Assembly (NCBI GenBank): GCA_963724535.1
Contig: CAVRVD010000011.1
Coordinates: 248,001-312,000 of the forward strand
Reading direction: 5' to 3'
DNA from: JADJPO01 sp963724535
Lineage (GTDB): Bacteria; Actinomycetota; Actinomycetes; Actinomycetales; Kineosporiaceae
Length of the DNA stretch: 64,000 bases
Shown here piece by piece: positions 25,767 to 34,312 of this stretch; the first letter of the stretch is position 1, and each line of letters begins with the position of its first letter. The notes beneath the pieces are model-generated. The model did no database searches, was not told where the DNA came from, and saw only the letters and a program-made list of their open reading frames with translations. A program made the translations under genes and the position numbers.

Positions 25767-26564
25767 GTGACCGTCACCGTCACCGATGCCGGCGCCGTGC
25801 GAACGATCCGGTTCGACCGTCCCGAGGCGATGAACGCACTGGACCAGGCGACCCAGCTGGCCCTGCGGGACGCCGTCCAGGCCGCCGCGGAGGACGCCTC
25901 GGTGCGCTGCGTGCTGCTGACCGGCACCGGGCAGCGGGCGTTCTGCGTCGGCCTTGACCTGAGCGAGCACGCGACCCGGCTGCGGGCCGGCGGCGGGTCC
26001 GACGCCGAGGGCGTCGCAACGATCCTGCGAGCGCAGCTCAACCCGACCGCGCTCACCCTGGCCACCATGGCGAAACCGGTGGTAGTTGCCGTGAACGGGG
26101 CTGCCGCCGGGGCCGGGCTGTCGCTGGCGCTGGCCGGCGACGTCCGGGTCATGTCCGCCGACGCGGTGCTGAACACCGCGTTCACGGCGATCGGGCTGAG
26201 CATCGACTCAGGGCTCTCGTGGTGGCTGCCCCGGATCGTCGGGATGGCCACGGCCAAGGACCTGGTGCTGCGGCCGCGGTCCGTCGGCGCGGCCGAGGCG
26301 CTGGAGCTCGGGCTGGTCGACGAGGTGGTCCCGGCCGAGGAAGCCGTGGCCCGGGCCACACAGCGGGCTCGCGAACTCGCCGAAGGACCCACCGCCGCCT
26401 ACGGCGCGGCCCGGCGGGCGGTGGTGGCCGCCGCCGGATCCTCGCTGGCGCAGGCGCTGGAGAGCGAAGCGGACCTGATGGGCACCCCGGTGCGCAGTGC
26501 GGACCACGCCAGCGCCGTGGCCGCGTTCCTGGGCAAGTCGACACCGACGTTCCGCGGCCGCTGA
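25767..26564 (+). CDS. Enoyl-CoA hydratase/isomerase family protein
   Basis: A 265-residue crotonase-fold protein. The substrate-binding signature 'RPEAMNALDQATQLALRDA', the oxyanion loop 'AFCVGLDLSEH' and 'VVVAVNGAAAGAGLSLALAG' are all present. The usual catalytic Glu around the 'IGLSIDSGLSWWLPRIVG' segment is partly altered (Asp-Ser-Gly), as in isomerase-type or non-hydratase members. The GTG start follows GAGGAGGT and lies 22 bases after fbiC, so the two may be co-transcribed. Substrate not determinable. Confidence 0.85.
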   Translation: MTVTVTDAGAVRTIRFDRPEAMNALDQATQLALRDAVQAAAEDASVRCVLLTGTGQRAFCVGLDLSEHATRLRAGGGSDAEGVATILRAQLNPTALTLATMAKPVVVAVNGAAAGAGLSLALAGDVRVMSADAVLNTAFTAIGLSIDSGLSWWLPRIVGMATAKDLVLRPRSVGAAEALELGLVDEVVPAEEAVARATQRARELAEGPTAAYGAARRAVVAAAGSSLAQALESEADLMGTPVRSADHASAVAAFLGKSTPTFRGR

Positions 26565-26699
26565 CCGGCCAGGTGACGACGCCCGGCACCGGGACCGCAC
26601 GGCTGCCGAAGACGCCGCCCTCCCCCGTCCCCTCGGCTGACCCACTGGGACGGCGTGCGGGACGTGGCCGATCCGCCCCTCGACGGGCATCATCCGGGG

Positions 26700-27593
26700 A
26701 TGCGGCCCACCCCTCCCGTCCCGCGTCCCACGCACGCCGCCGTCGCCTACGCCGCGGCGTCCCCCACCCAGACCCTCGACCTCTGGCTGCCAGACCGTGG
26801 CTCGCCGGCACTCCCCCTGGTCCTGTTCGTGCATGGCGGGGCGTTCCGTGGCGGCGACTCCTCGATGGTCGGGCCGAAGGTCCGCCCGCTCCTGGCGGCC
26901 GGGTTCGCGGTGGCCAGCCTCGACTACCGCCTGTCCGGCGAGGCCCGCTTCCCGGCCGCCCCGCGCGACGTCAAGGCCGCCGTCCGGTTCCTGCGGGCCC
27001 ACGCCGGGACCTACCGGCTCGACCCGGACGCCTTCGCGGCCTGGGGCGAGTCGGCCGGTGGCAACCTCGTCGCGCTGCTCGGGGTCACCGGAGACCAGCG
27101 CACCCTGCTGGACGACGACACCCTCGGTCACCCGGAGGTGTCCGGCGCCGTCCACGCCGTCGTGGACTGGTTCGGTCCCATCGACTTCCTGCTGATGGAC
27201 ATCCACGCCGCGGCCGGACCGTGCCACCGCCCACAGGTGCACGACGGACCGGATTCCCCCGAGTCGCTCTACCTCGGCGCTCCGATCCAGACCGTGCCCG
27301 GGCGCGCGGCACAGGCCGACCCGATCACCTATGTCGCCGGAGCTGCTGCGCTGCCCGCCTTCTCCATTGCCCACGGCACCTCCGATTGCCTAGTCCCCTA
27401 CCAGCAGTCGCAGCTCCTGGCCGACGCGCTGCGCAACGCCGGCGCCGACGTCGACCTCACCCTGCTCGACGGCGTAGGCCACGCCGGCCCCGCCTTCGAC
27501 GGGCGGCTGCTGGAGCCGACCATCACCTGGCTCGCCCAGCTGCTGTGCCAGGCCCCGCCATCGCGCGGCCGACCCCGCCCCGGCGCCCGATGA
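26700..27593 (+). CDS. Alpha/beta hydrolase (HSL/BD-FAE-like esterase)
   Basis: A 297-residue esterase of the hormone-sensitive-lipase type. It has the oxyanion motif 'LFVHGGAFRGGDSSM', the nucleophile elbow 'WGESAGGNLVALLG', a later acid in 'AHGTSDCLVPYQQSQLL' and the His in 'DGVGHAGPAFDG'. The arrangement resembles esterases also called polyphenol/xylan esterase-like (BD-FAE). The ATG at 26700 is preferred because family homology begins about 25 residues later; an in-frame GTG at 26655 is possible. No signal peptide. It is convergent with the SGNH hydrolase gene 57 bases away. Confidence 0.85.
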   Translation: MRPTPPVPRPTHAAVAYAAASPTQTLDLWLPDRGSPALPLVLFVHGGAFRGGDSSMVGPKVRPLLAAGFAVASLDYRLSGEARFPAAPRDVKAAVRFLRAHAGTYRLDPDAFAAWGESAGGNLVALLGVTGDQRTLLDDDTLGHPEVSGAVHAVVDWFGPIDFLLMDIHAAAGPCHRPQVHDGPDSPESLYLGAPIQTVPGRAAQADPITYVAGAAALPAFSIAHGTSDCLVPYQQSQLLADALRNAGADVDLTLLDGVGHAGPAFDGRLLEPTITWLAQLLCQAPPSRGRPRPGAR

Positions 27594-27650
27594 TCGGCTT
27601 CCCGGCGCCTCAGCACCGCCGTCCGGCAGGCGGTGCCGAACCGCGCCGGC

Positions 27651-28247
27651 TCACCCGGCGCGGCCCGCGACGGGGGCCAGCAGTTGCGCGAGCACCTCGG
27701 CGTAGTGCCGCTGCCCCGCCGCGCTGGGGTGGAAGCCGTCGGGGCAGACCAGGGCCTCGCCGTCGCCCGGGTCGGCGAACCCGTCGACGTCGCAGGGGTC
27801 GACCACCTGCGCACCGTCCTGGTCTGCGACCTGGCGCAGCACGGCCGCCACGACCCGGTACTCCGGCGGCTGCCATGGGCCGAGCAGGGTCGGCAGGACG
27901 ACGACCACCTGCGCCCGTACGAAGGTGCTCCGCAGCGCAGCGAGGTAGCGCGTGACCGACTCACGCACAACGGGATCGGGAACACCGGCGTCGTTGCGTC
28001 CGGCGTCGACCACCACCAGGTCCGGCGCGACGGTTCCGGCGGTGGCCGGCAGGCGGTCGGGCAACGGCGCCAGCCCGGGGCCGGCCAGGAACCCGTCATT
28101 GACGAAACCGGTGCCGTTCTGGGCGTCGACATGGCAGCGCCAGCCCAGGCGGTCACCGACCAGGTACGGATAGGTCAGGGGCGCGGCAACGCCAGCACCC
28201 TCGCCTCGGGTGAAGCTGTCCCCGACCCACAGAGCCGTCAGGCCCAT
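27651..28247 (-). CDS. SGNH/GDSL-family hydrolase
   Basis: A 198-residue SGNH hydrolase. Block I is 'LWVGDSFTRGEGAG' with the catalytic Ser, block III contains 'VVDAGRNDAGVP' and block V 'CPDGFHPSAAGQRHYAEVL' with the Asp and His. Such enzymes are esterases or lipases of varied substrates. There is no signal peptide. GAGGTGG lies just before the ATG at 28247; an upstream in-frame GTG at 28256 is less well placed. Confidence 0.85.
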   Translation of the reverse strand: MGLTALWVGDSFTRGEGAGVAAPLTYPYLVGDRLGWRCHVDAQNGTGFVNDGFLAGPGLAPLPDRLPATAGTVAPDLVVVDAGRNDAGVPDPVVRESVTRYLAALRSTFVRAQVVVVLPTLLGPWQPPEYRVVAAVLRQVADQDGAQVVDPCDVDGFADPGDGEALVCPDGFHPSAAGQRHYAEVLAQLLAPVAGRAG

Positions 28248-28256
28248 CACTGCCAC

Positions 28257-28664
28257 CTCGGATCGTCACAGGTCGCCTCGGCACAGGTCCATCGACCCGC
28301 AGTCAACCATCACGCCCACCCCACCGTGATCATCGGGCGGTCAAGCCTCGGTCGGGCCCTGTCGTCGGGCGACTGCGGCAATCCCGACGTAGCCTTGCAG
28401 AAACCAGGACGGGTCACTTCACGGGGTTTCGACGGGCAGGTTCCTGGTCGTGGGATAAGCCACCGTGAAACGGTCGTACATTCGATCGACGCGCTGGTCC
28501 CTGAGCACATCGTCGACGCGACGGCTTTCGCCGTCGGGATTGCATCTCAACTCCGACGACACACATCCCGACACTCAAGACAGGAGGCACCTGTTCGACT
28601 CCGAACAACCACGCCTGCTACCTTTCCGTGACCCGGGGGTCCACAAGAACAAGGAGAACCGCAC
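28257..28664. other. Intergenic region upstream of lsr2
   Basis: These 408 bases lie between the SGNH hydrolase gene (leftward) and lsr2 (rightward). They are lower in GC than the neighbours in places, especially 28455-28600, and must hold the promoters of both. A long leader before lsr2 is plausible. I see no gene and no clear riboswitch-like structure. Confidence 0.5.
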
Positions 28665-28979
28665 GTGGCGCAGAAAGTACACGTCCTGCTCACCGACGAC
28701 ATCGACGGCAGCGATGCCACTCAGACCGTGAGGTTCGGCTGGCTCGGAGCGGAATACGAGATCGACCTGAACGACAAGAACTACACCGCCTTCGAGAAGG
28801 CCATCGGCAAGTACGTCTCGGCTGCTCGCAAGACCGCCGGGCGGAGCCGCAGCAAGCGGTCGACACCCACCACTGACCTTGCCGCAGTGCGGGCCTGGGC
28901 CCGTGGGCAGGGGTACGAGGTCAGCGACCGCGGCCGGATCAGCGCCGAGATCATGCAGGCCTACAAGTCCGCCAACTGA
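28665..28979 (+). CDS. lsr2: Lsr2-family nucleoid-associated protein
   Basis: A 104-residue Lsr2 homologue, an actinobacterial H-NS-like protein that bridges DNA and silences AT-rich, often horizontally acquired genes. The N-terminal dimerisation domain is clear ('QKVHVLLTDDIDGSDATQTV', 'WLGAEYEIDLNDKN') and the C-terminal DNA-binding domain has 'VRAWARGQGYEVSDRGRISA' with the R-G-R minor-groove hook. Starts at GTG after AAGGAG. A strong hairpin terminator follows the stop. Confidence 0.96.
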   Translation: MAQKVHVLLTDDIDGSDATQTVRFGWLGAEYEIDLNDKNYTAFEKAIGKYVSAARKTAGRSRSKRSTPTTDLAAVRAWARGQGYEVSDRGRISAEIMQAYKSAN

Positions 28980-28991
28980 GGAACCACCGAC

Positions 28992-29030
28992 CGAAGGGTC
29001 GACAGCCGTGACCCGGCCGTCGACCCTTCG
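28992..29030 (+). terminator. Hairpin terminator after lsr2
   Basis: CGAAGGGTCGAC at 28992-29003 pairs perfectly with GTCGACCCTTCG at 29019-29030 around a 15-base loop, starting 12 bases after the lsr2 stop. There is no long T-tract, as is common in actinobacteria. Confidence 0.8.
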
Positions 29031-29427
29031 CCTGTGCCACGCCTGTGCCGACGCCCCCGATGACCGACGTCGGGCTGGGGCGACATCGGAGAATCGATAT
29101 CCGGTATTCACCACGAGCGCCCTGCCCGCGTGGTTCTCCCGCGCTGAGCGGTCCACCTGGTCAATCCGGCCTCCGGCGCCGTGAGCCGTGCGCGACCAGG
29201 CATCGGCTTCGGCCGTGACCGAGCGCCCGAACCGTTTTCAACATCGCCGTGCCGACCCCGGACGGCGCTCCACAGGCGATCCCTCGAGATAGACGTCGAC
29301 GGCGAGGGACGGCGCCGGGAATCCGCGGCGGCGCTCACGACCGGATAGGCCCCGGCACACACCCGGACCGAGCCTTTCCCGCCGTCGCCGACGCAGCACC
29401 CAGCGACTCGAGCCGTAGGCTGGGGCG
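29031..29427. other. Non-coding stretch
   Basis: Between the lsr2 terminator and the isomerase gene there are about 400 bases in which I see no convincing gene on either strand; the open frames are Arg/Pro-rich and typical of non-coding high-GC DNA. No repeat or structured element stood out. Confidence 0.4.
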
Positions 29428-29871
29428 ATGGACGCCGCCACGACGGCACGGCCCCGGATCGCCTTCGGCACCGACGAGACCACGTCCGTCACCCGACACG
29501 TCGTCGCCTGGCTGCGCGAGCGGGGTCACGACGTCGATGTGCTCGCCGACCCGGCGGACTGGCCGGACGCCGGACGACGCGTCGGCGAGGCAGTCGCCGC
29601 CGGTTCCGCCGACGTCGGCGTGGTGTGCTGCTGGACCGGTACCGGGGTCTCGATCGCCGCCAACAAGGTCGGCGGGGTGCGGGCTGCCCTGTGCACCGAC
29701 GCCGAGACCGCCCGCGGCGCCCGGCGCTGGAACGATGCCAACGTCCTGGCGATGGGGCTGCGGCTGACCTCGGCCCCCCTCGCCGAGGAGATGCTGGCGG
29801 CGTTCCTCGAGGCGGTCATGGACGAGGGTGAGGCGCCAATGATCGCCAGGGTCGAGCGACCGCACGGGTGA
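29428..29871 (+). CDS. RpiB/LacA/LacB-family sugar-phosphate isomerase
   Basis: A 147-residue isomerase of the RpiB/LacAB fold. The N-terminus reads 'RIAFGTDETTSVTRHVVAWL' and the catalytic-cysteine loop is 'VGVVCCWTGTGVSIAANKVG', followed by 'RAALCTDAETARGARRWNDANV'. Compared with classical RpiB the first motif (usually GxDHAG) is degenerate (GTDETT), so the substrate may differ from ribose-5-phosphate. Starts at ATG with no strong ribosome site, perhaps leaderless. Confidence 0.82.
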   Translation: MDAATTARPRIAFGTDETTSVTRHVVAWLRERGHDVDVLADPADWPDAGRRVGEAVAAGSADVGVVCCWTGTGVSIAANKVGGVRAALCTDAETARGARRWNDANVLAMGLRLTSAPLAEEMLAAFLEAVMDEGEAPMIARVERPHG

Positions 29872-29944
29872 GTAGCGCCGACATGGCGGCCCGGTCCGCC
29901 GACGCCCTGACCGGTCACGGGGACCAGGTTCTTAGCATGGGTGG

Positions 29945-31660
29945 ATGAACCAGCACCCACACGTCGATCGCTGGGGGGCGGTGACCCATCGGGTCTCGAA
30001 CGTCCCGCCCCCGCTGGTCGACTACGACCTCTACACCACGGACGCCGCGCTGACCGACGCCGTACACACCTACGCCGGCACCCGGCACGACGTCGCACTG
30101 TCGCAGTTCGCAACGATGGCCGGCGCCGCCGAGTACCTGGAGCTCGGGTTCGAGGCCAACGCGAACCCGCCACGCTTCGAGCCGCATGACCGCCGAGGCG
30201 AGCGCGTCGACCTGGTGCGGTTCCACCCCTCCTACCACGCTCTGATGACCACCTCGCTCGAGCACGGGCTGCACGCCTCGCACTGGGACCCTGATGCGCA
30301 GGAGTCCGGTCATGCCCATCTGCTGCGCGCGGCCCGATACCTCGTCCAGTCCCAGGTCGAGGCCGGTCACCTGTGCCCGGTGACGATGACCTCTGCGGCA
30401 CTGCCGACCCTTCGGCACAGCCCGGACCTGTTCGCGGCCTGGGCACCACGGATCACCGCCCGGGGCTACGACCCGCGCAACGTTCCGGCGCAGGAGAAGA
30501 GCGCGGTCACCATAGGTATGGCGATGACCGAGAAACAGGGCGGCTCCGACGTACGGGCCAACACGACACACGCGGTCCCGCTCGACCGGCATGCCCCGGC
30601 GTCCTGGCACACCCCGGGACCGGCCTACGAGCTGGTCGGGCACAAGTACTTCGTCTCCGCGCCGATGTGCGACGCCTTTCTGGTGCTGGCCCAGGCACCG
30701 GGCGGGCTGAGCTGCTTCCTGCTGCCCCGCTGGCGCCCGGACGGCACGAAGAACCCGCTGCAGGTCCAACGGCTCAAACCGAAGATGGGCAACGTCTCCA
30801 ACGCCTCGACCGAGACCGAGCTGCGCGGCGCACTGGCCTGGCGGGTCGGTGCGGAGGGCCGAGGCGTGCGCACCATCATCGAGATGGTTGCGATGACCCG
30901 TCTTGACTGCATGCTCGGCTCGGCCGCGGGGATGCGCCAGGCCGTCGCCCAGGCGGCCCACCACTGCTCCCACCGGTCGGCGTTCGGGGCGCTGCTCGCC
31001 GTCCAGCCGCTGATGCAGAACGTGCTCGCGGACCTGGCGGTCGAGAGCGAGGCGGCGACCGCGTTCGCGATGCGGATCGCCACGGCGCTGGACCGCCGGA
31101 GCGATCCGGGCGAGGACCTGCTGGTGCGGATCGGCACAGCGGTCGGCAAGTACTGGATCTGCAAGCGGACCCCGGGTCATGCCTACGAGGCGATGGAGTG
31201 CATCGGCGGCTCGGCGATGATGGAGGACCACCTGATGCCGCGGCTGTTCCGGGAGTCGCCGATCAACGCGATCTGGGAGGGCAGCGGCAACGTCCAGTGC
31301 CTGGACCTGCTCCGGGCGATGCGGACGACGCCTGAGGCGGTGGCCGCCTTCCTCGAGGAGGTGCAGACCACGCGCGGCGCGGACGCGCGCCTCGACCGGC
31401 ACGTCGACGCGCTGCGCGCCGCGCTGGAGGACGGGGACCGGCTCGAGTACCGGGCCCGCGACGTCCTCGCCCGGATGGCGATCGCCATCCAGGGCTCGCT
31501 GCTGATCCGGCACGGCGACCCGACGGTCACCGAGGTCTTCCTGGCCTCCCGGACGGCGCGACCGGACGACGACTGGGCCGGCAGCGGTCGGCTCTACGGG
31601 AGTCTGCCGGCCGGTCTGGACCTGTCCGCTGTCGTGAAGCGGGCCACCCCGACCGGATGA
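29945..31660 (+). CDS. Acyl-CoA dehydrogenase family protein, AidB-like
   Basis: A 571-residue flavoprotein. Its length and the motifs 'IGMAMTEKQGGSDVRANTTH', 'KYFVSAPMCDAFLVLAQA', 'LKPKMGNVSNASTE', 'YEAMECIGGSAMMED' and 'NAIWEGSGNVQCLDLLR' are those of the AidB branch of the acyl-CoA dehydrogenase superfamily, linked to the adaptive response to alkylating agents. The FAD-binding site and the arginine-rich end of the catalytic domain look intact. ATG start follows 'TTAGCATGGGTGG', a short promoter-like leader. Single gene, co-directional with the patatin gene 71 bases downstream but probably separate. Confidence 0.88.
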   Translation: MNQHPHVDRWGAVTHRVSNVPPPLVDYDLYTTDAALTDAVHTYAGTRHDVALSQFATMAGAAEYLELGFEANANPPRFEPHDRRGERVDLVRFHPSYHALMTTSLEHGLHASHWDPDAQESGHAHLLRAARYLVQSQVEAGHLCPVTMTSAALPTLRHSPDLFAAWAPRITARGYDPRNVPAQEKSAVTIGMAMTEKQGGSDVRANTTHAVPLDRHAPASWHTPGPAYELVGHKYFVSAPMCDAFLVLAQAPGGLSCFLLPRWRPDGTKNPLQVQRLKPKMGNVSNASTETELRGALAWRVGAEGRGVRTIIEMVAMTRLDCMLGSAAGMRQAVAQAAHHCSHRSAFGALLAVQPLMQNVLADLAVESEAATAFAMRIATALDRRSDPGEDLLVRIGTAVGKYWICKRTPGHAYEAMECIGGSAMMEDHLMPRLFRESPINAIWEGSGNVQCLDLLRAMRTTPEAVAAFLEEVQTTRGADARLDRHVDALRAALEDGDRLEYRARDVLARMAIAIQGSLLIRHGDPTVTEVFLASRTARPDDDWAGSGRLYGSLPAGLDLSAVVKRATPTG

Positions 31661-31731
31661 CCCGTTCGAGCCGGTCCCGTTCTGCGATCGGGCAACTAGG
31701 CTGGGCGCCCTAGGCGGGACGAGGGGGCGAG

Positions 31732-33414
31732 ATGGCACCGACCACTGTGGTCGCCGGTGGCCTGCCGACCGATGCACCGCACGAGTCCAGGCTCCGGTTC
31801 CCCGACTCGCGGGAGTCCTGGGTCGCCGGGCAGGTGCGCGCCACCTTCGCCGGGTGGCAGGTCGGCACCGACACCACCGTGGTTAGCGGCGGCGACCGCG
31901 GCACCGACCTGATCGCCGCCGAGCAGGCGCTGGCCCTCGGCGCCCAGGTGACGCTGTGCCTGCCGGACCCTGTGTCGCAGTGCCGAGTCCGCCTGGGCGA
32001 CGGCCCGCATCCGGCGTGGGCCGAGCGGTTGGACCGGGTGACCGCACACCCTGACACGACGGTTGCGGTGCTGCCCCGCGGCTCGGGCCGCTCGCTGCTG
32101 GGTCGCCGGGACCGGCCTGCCCGATCCATGGACCACCGCCTCGACGTCGCGGGCCGGCTCGGTGCCTCGGCCGGCGTCCTGGTCTGGGACGGCCATCACG
32201 GACCGGATGAGGACGCGGTGCAGCGGCTGCGGTCCTGGTGCGCCGCCGCGGCTACGGCCGCCGTGATCGACCCGACGCCACGCCGCTACGAGGAGCGCCA
32301 GCGCGCGCCCGGACCCAAACGGATCCTCACGGTGGACGGGGGTGGCATCCGGGGGGTTCTCAGCCTGGAGGTCCTGGCCGCGATCGAGTCGCAGCTGCGC
32401 GCCGTGCAGGGCCGCGACGACCTGGTCCTGAGCGACTACTTCGACTACCTGGCCGGAACCAGCACCGGCGCGGTGATCGCGGCGGCACTGGCGCTGGGAC
32501 ACCCGGTCACGCAGATTCGCCAGCGTTATGTCGCTCTGGGCCGAAAGGTCTTTCGGAAACGTCTCCTGGTGTCTTGGCTGCACTCGCTCTACGGCGATCG
32601 GGCCCTGGCCAGGGAGCTGGACGACTTCTTCGGCGCCGACCGGACCCTCGGCGACGCGCAGTTCCGCTCGCTGCTGCTGATGGTCCTGCACAACACCGAG
32701 ACTGACTCCCCGTGGCCGGTGACCAACTGCACCACGGCGAAGTACAACGGGTCCGACCGGTTGCTGCGGCCTCGGCCCGACCGCAACCTCGACCTGCCGC
32801 TGACCCCACTGGTTCGGGCCAGCACGGCCGCCCCGTTCTACTTCCCCCCGCAGTGGGTCGCCGCCGGCTCCAAGGGTTTCCTGTTCCAGGACGGCGGACT
32901 GACCCCGTTCAACAACCCGGCCCTGCTGGCCGCAGTGATGGCCACCGCCCCCGCCTACCGACTGGGCTGGGCGGCCGGCGCCGACCAGCTGTTGGTGGTC
33001 TCGGTGGGCACGGGCAACGCGGGCGCCGTCCACCCGGGCCTGCGCGCCCGCGGGGTGCATGCGCTGTTCAACGCCAGGAACCTGCCGTCGGTGTTCATGA
33101 ACGGTGCTGCGTTCGGCCAGGACATGCTCTGCCGCACCCTCGGCAGCTGCCGGTTCGGCCCACAGGTCGACCGCGAGCTCGGCGACCTCACCGGGCAGGG
33201 GCCACCGGCGGGCGCGGCCCCGTTGTTCTCCTACGTGCGGTACACCGCCGACCTGTCCGACGCCGCCTTGCGCCGCGCCGGGGTCGACTCCGCCGCACAG
33301 CGCGCGGCGATCCGTGGGCTGGACGCCGTGGAGCAGGTCCCGCTGCTGCAACGCCTCGGACGCCAGGTGGCCCAGCAGGTCGACGTGACCGAGCACTTCC
33401 GTGGGTTCTGGTGA
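31732..33414 (+). CDS. SLOG-like/patatin phospholipase fusion protein
   Basis: A 560-residue two-domain protein. Residues about 1-185 form a Rossmann-like domain with 'TTVVSGGDRGTDLIAAEQAL' and 'GAQVTLCLPDPVSQCRVRLG', reminiscent of SLOG nucleotide-sensing domains. Residues about 197-430 are a patatin lipase: anion hole 'DGGGIRG' (202-208), nucleophile elbow 'GTSTG' with Ser244, and the dyad Asp387 in 'FQDGG'. Patatins of this type (CapV-like) degrade membrane phospholipids in anti-phage abortive systems. GAGGGGGC precedes the ATG. Next gene is a SLATT-type membrane protein 22 bases away. SLOG assignment is by pattern only. Confidence 0.82.
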   Translation: MAPTTVVAGGLPTDAPHESRLRFPDSRESWVAGQVRATFAGWQVGTDTTVVSGGDRGTDLIAAEQALALGAQVTLCLPDPVSQCRVRLGDGPHPAWAERLDRVTAHPDTTVAVLPRGSGRSLLGRRDRPARSMDHRLDVAGRLGASAGVLVWDGHHGPDEDAVQRLRSWCAAAATAAVIDPTPRRYEERQRAPGPKRILTVDGGGIRGVLSLEVLAAIESQLRAVQGRDDLVLSDYFDYLAGTSTGAVIAAALALGHPVTQIRQRYVALGRKVFRKRLLVSWLHSLYGDRALARELDDFFGADRTLGDAQFRSLLLMVLHNTETDSPWPVTNCTTAKYNGSDRLLRPRPDRNLDLPLTPLVRASTAAPFYFPPQWVAAGSKGFLFQDGGLTPFNNPALLAAVMATAPAYRLGWAAGADQLLVVSVGTGNAGAVHPGLRARGVHALFNARNLPSVFMNGAAFGQDMLCRTLGSCRFGPQVDRELGDLTGQGPPAGAAPLFSYVRYTADLSDAALRRAGVDSAAQRAAIRGLDAVEQVPLLQRLGRQVAQQVDVTEHFRGFW

Positions 33415-33436
33415 CCGACAGTACGAGGAGGTGGCC

Positions 33437-34312
33437 ATGACCCTCGACGACGTGTGGCGGACCCATCGTCGGTTCTCGGTGGCCGCCTCCCGCGCGGCGA
33501 CCACGCTGGACCGCTGGCGCCTGGTCAACCTGGTGCTCATCCTGACCGGTGCACTGCTGGGCGCGGCGGCCACCCTGACCGAGGCGCTCGGCCGCGACGC
33601 CACCCGGGTGCTCGGCGCCGTGGGTGCCCTGGCGCTGGCCGTGGCGGCCGGCGTCCAGCAGCGCTGGCTGACCGCCGAGCAGCTGAACCGACGGGTGCTG
33701 ACCCGCGCCGCCGCCGAGTCCTTCAAGGGGCTCGCGGTGCAGTACCTGGCCGCGGTCGCCCCGTTCGACGGGACCGACCGGGACACCGAGCTGGTGCGCC
33801 GGGTGGAGGGCGCCCGGCGCCGGGCCGCCTCCCTGGCCGAGCAGGTCGCCGGTGTCGAACCGGACGACGCCCCGCCTCCGCGGATCGCGGGCCTGGCCGA
33901 CTACGTCAGTGACCGCGCACAGCAGCAACGGGACTGGCACGAGCAGCGGGCGGTCGAGCACCGCGGGCGTGCGGACCGGCTGCGCCGCTACGAGCTGGCG
34001 ATGACCCTGATGGCCGCGGTGCTGGTCGCCGTCGGTGCCGCGACCGGGTCCGCCGAGAACCTCTCGCCGTGGGTGGGTGTGGCCACGACGGCGAGCGCCG
34101 CCTTCGCCGCGCACCTGACGGCCCGCCAGCACGATCGGATCGCCGGCTCCTACGCCAGGACCGCCTACGACCTGGACACGCTGCTCAGCGGCCTCGACCC
34201 GGCGACGGCGTCACCGGCGCAGGGGGCGCGATTCGTCGCGGCCGTGGAAAGCGCTCTGGCCGCTCAGAACGAGGCATGGGTCGGCCTGTTCACCGCTGTC
34301 GAGCGCTCCTGA
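33437..34312 (+). CDS. SLATT-type multi-helix membrane protein
   Basis: A 291-residue protein built from two similar halves, each with a helical hairpin of two membrane segments: 'LVNLVLILTGALLGAAATL' plus 'VLGAVGALALAVAAGVQQ', then 'ELAMTLMAAVLVAVGAATG' plus 'PWVGVATTASAAFAAHLTA', separated by long charged helices. This matches the SLATT (SMODS- and SLOG-associating 2TM effector; DUF4231-type) families, predicted pore-forming effectors of nucleotide-signalling systems. AGGAGG precedes the ATG at 33437. It lies 22 bases after the patatin gene and its 3' end overlaps the convergent LSDAT-like gene by 23 bases. Confidence 0.72.
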   Translation: MTLDDVWRTHRRFSVAASRAATTLDRWRLVNLVLILTGALLGAAATLTEALGRDATRVLGAVGALALAVAAGVQQRWLTAEQLNRRVLTRAAAESFKGLAVQYLAAVAPFDGTDRDTELVRRVEGARRRAASLAEQVAGVEPDDAPPPRIAGLADYVSDRAQQQRDWHEQRAVEHRGRADRLRRYELAMTLMAAVLVAVGAATGSAENLSPWVGVATTASAAFAAHLTARQHDRIAGSYARTAYDLDTLLSGLDPATASPAQGARFVAAVESALAAQNEAWVGLFTAVERS

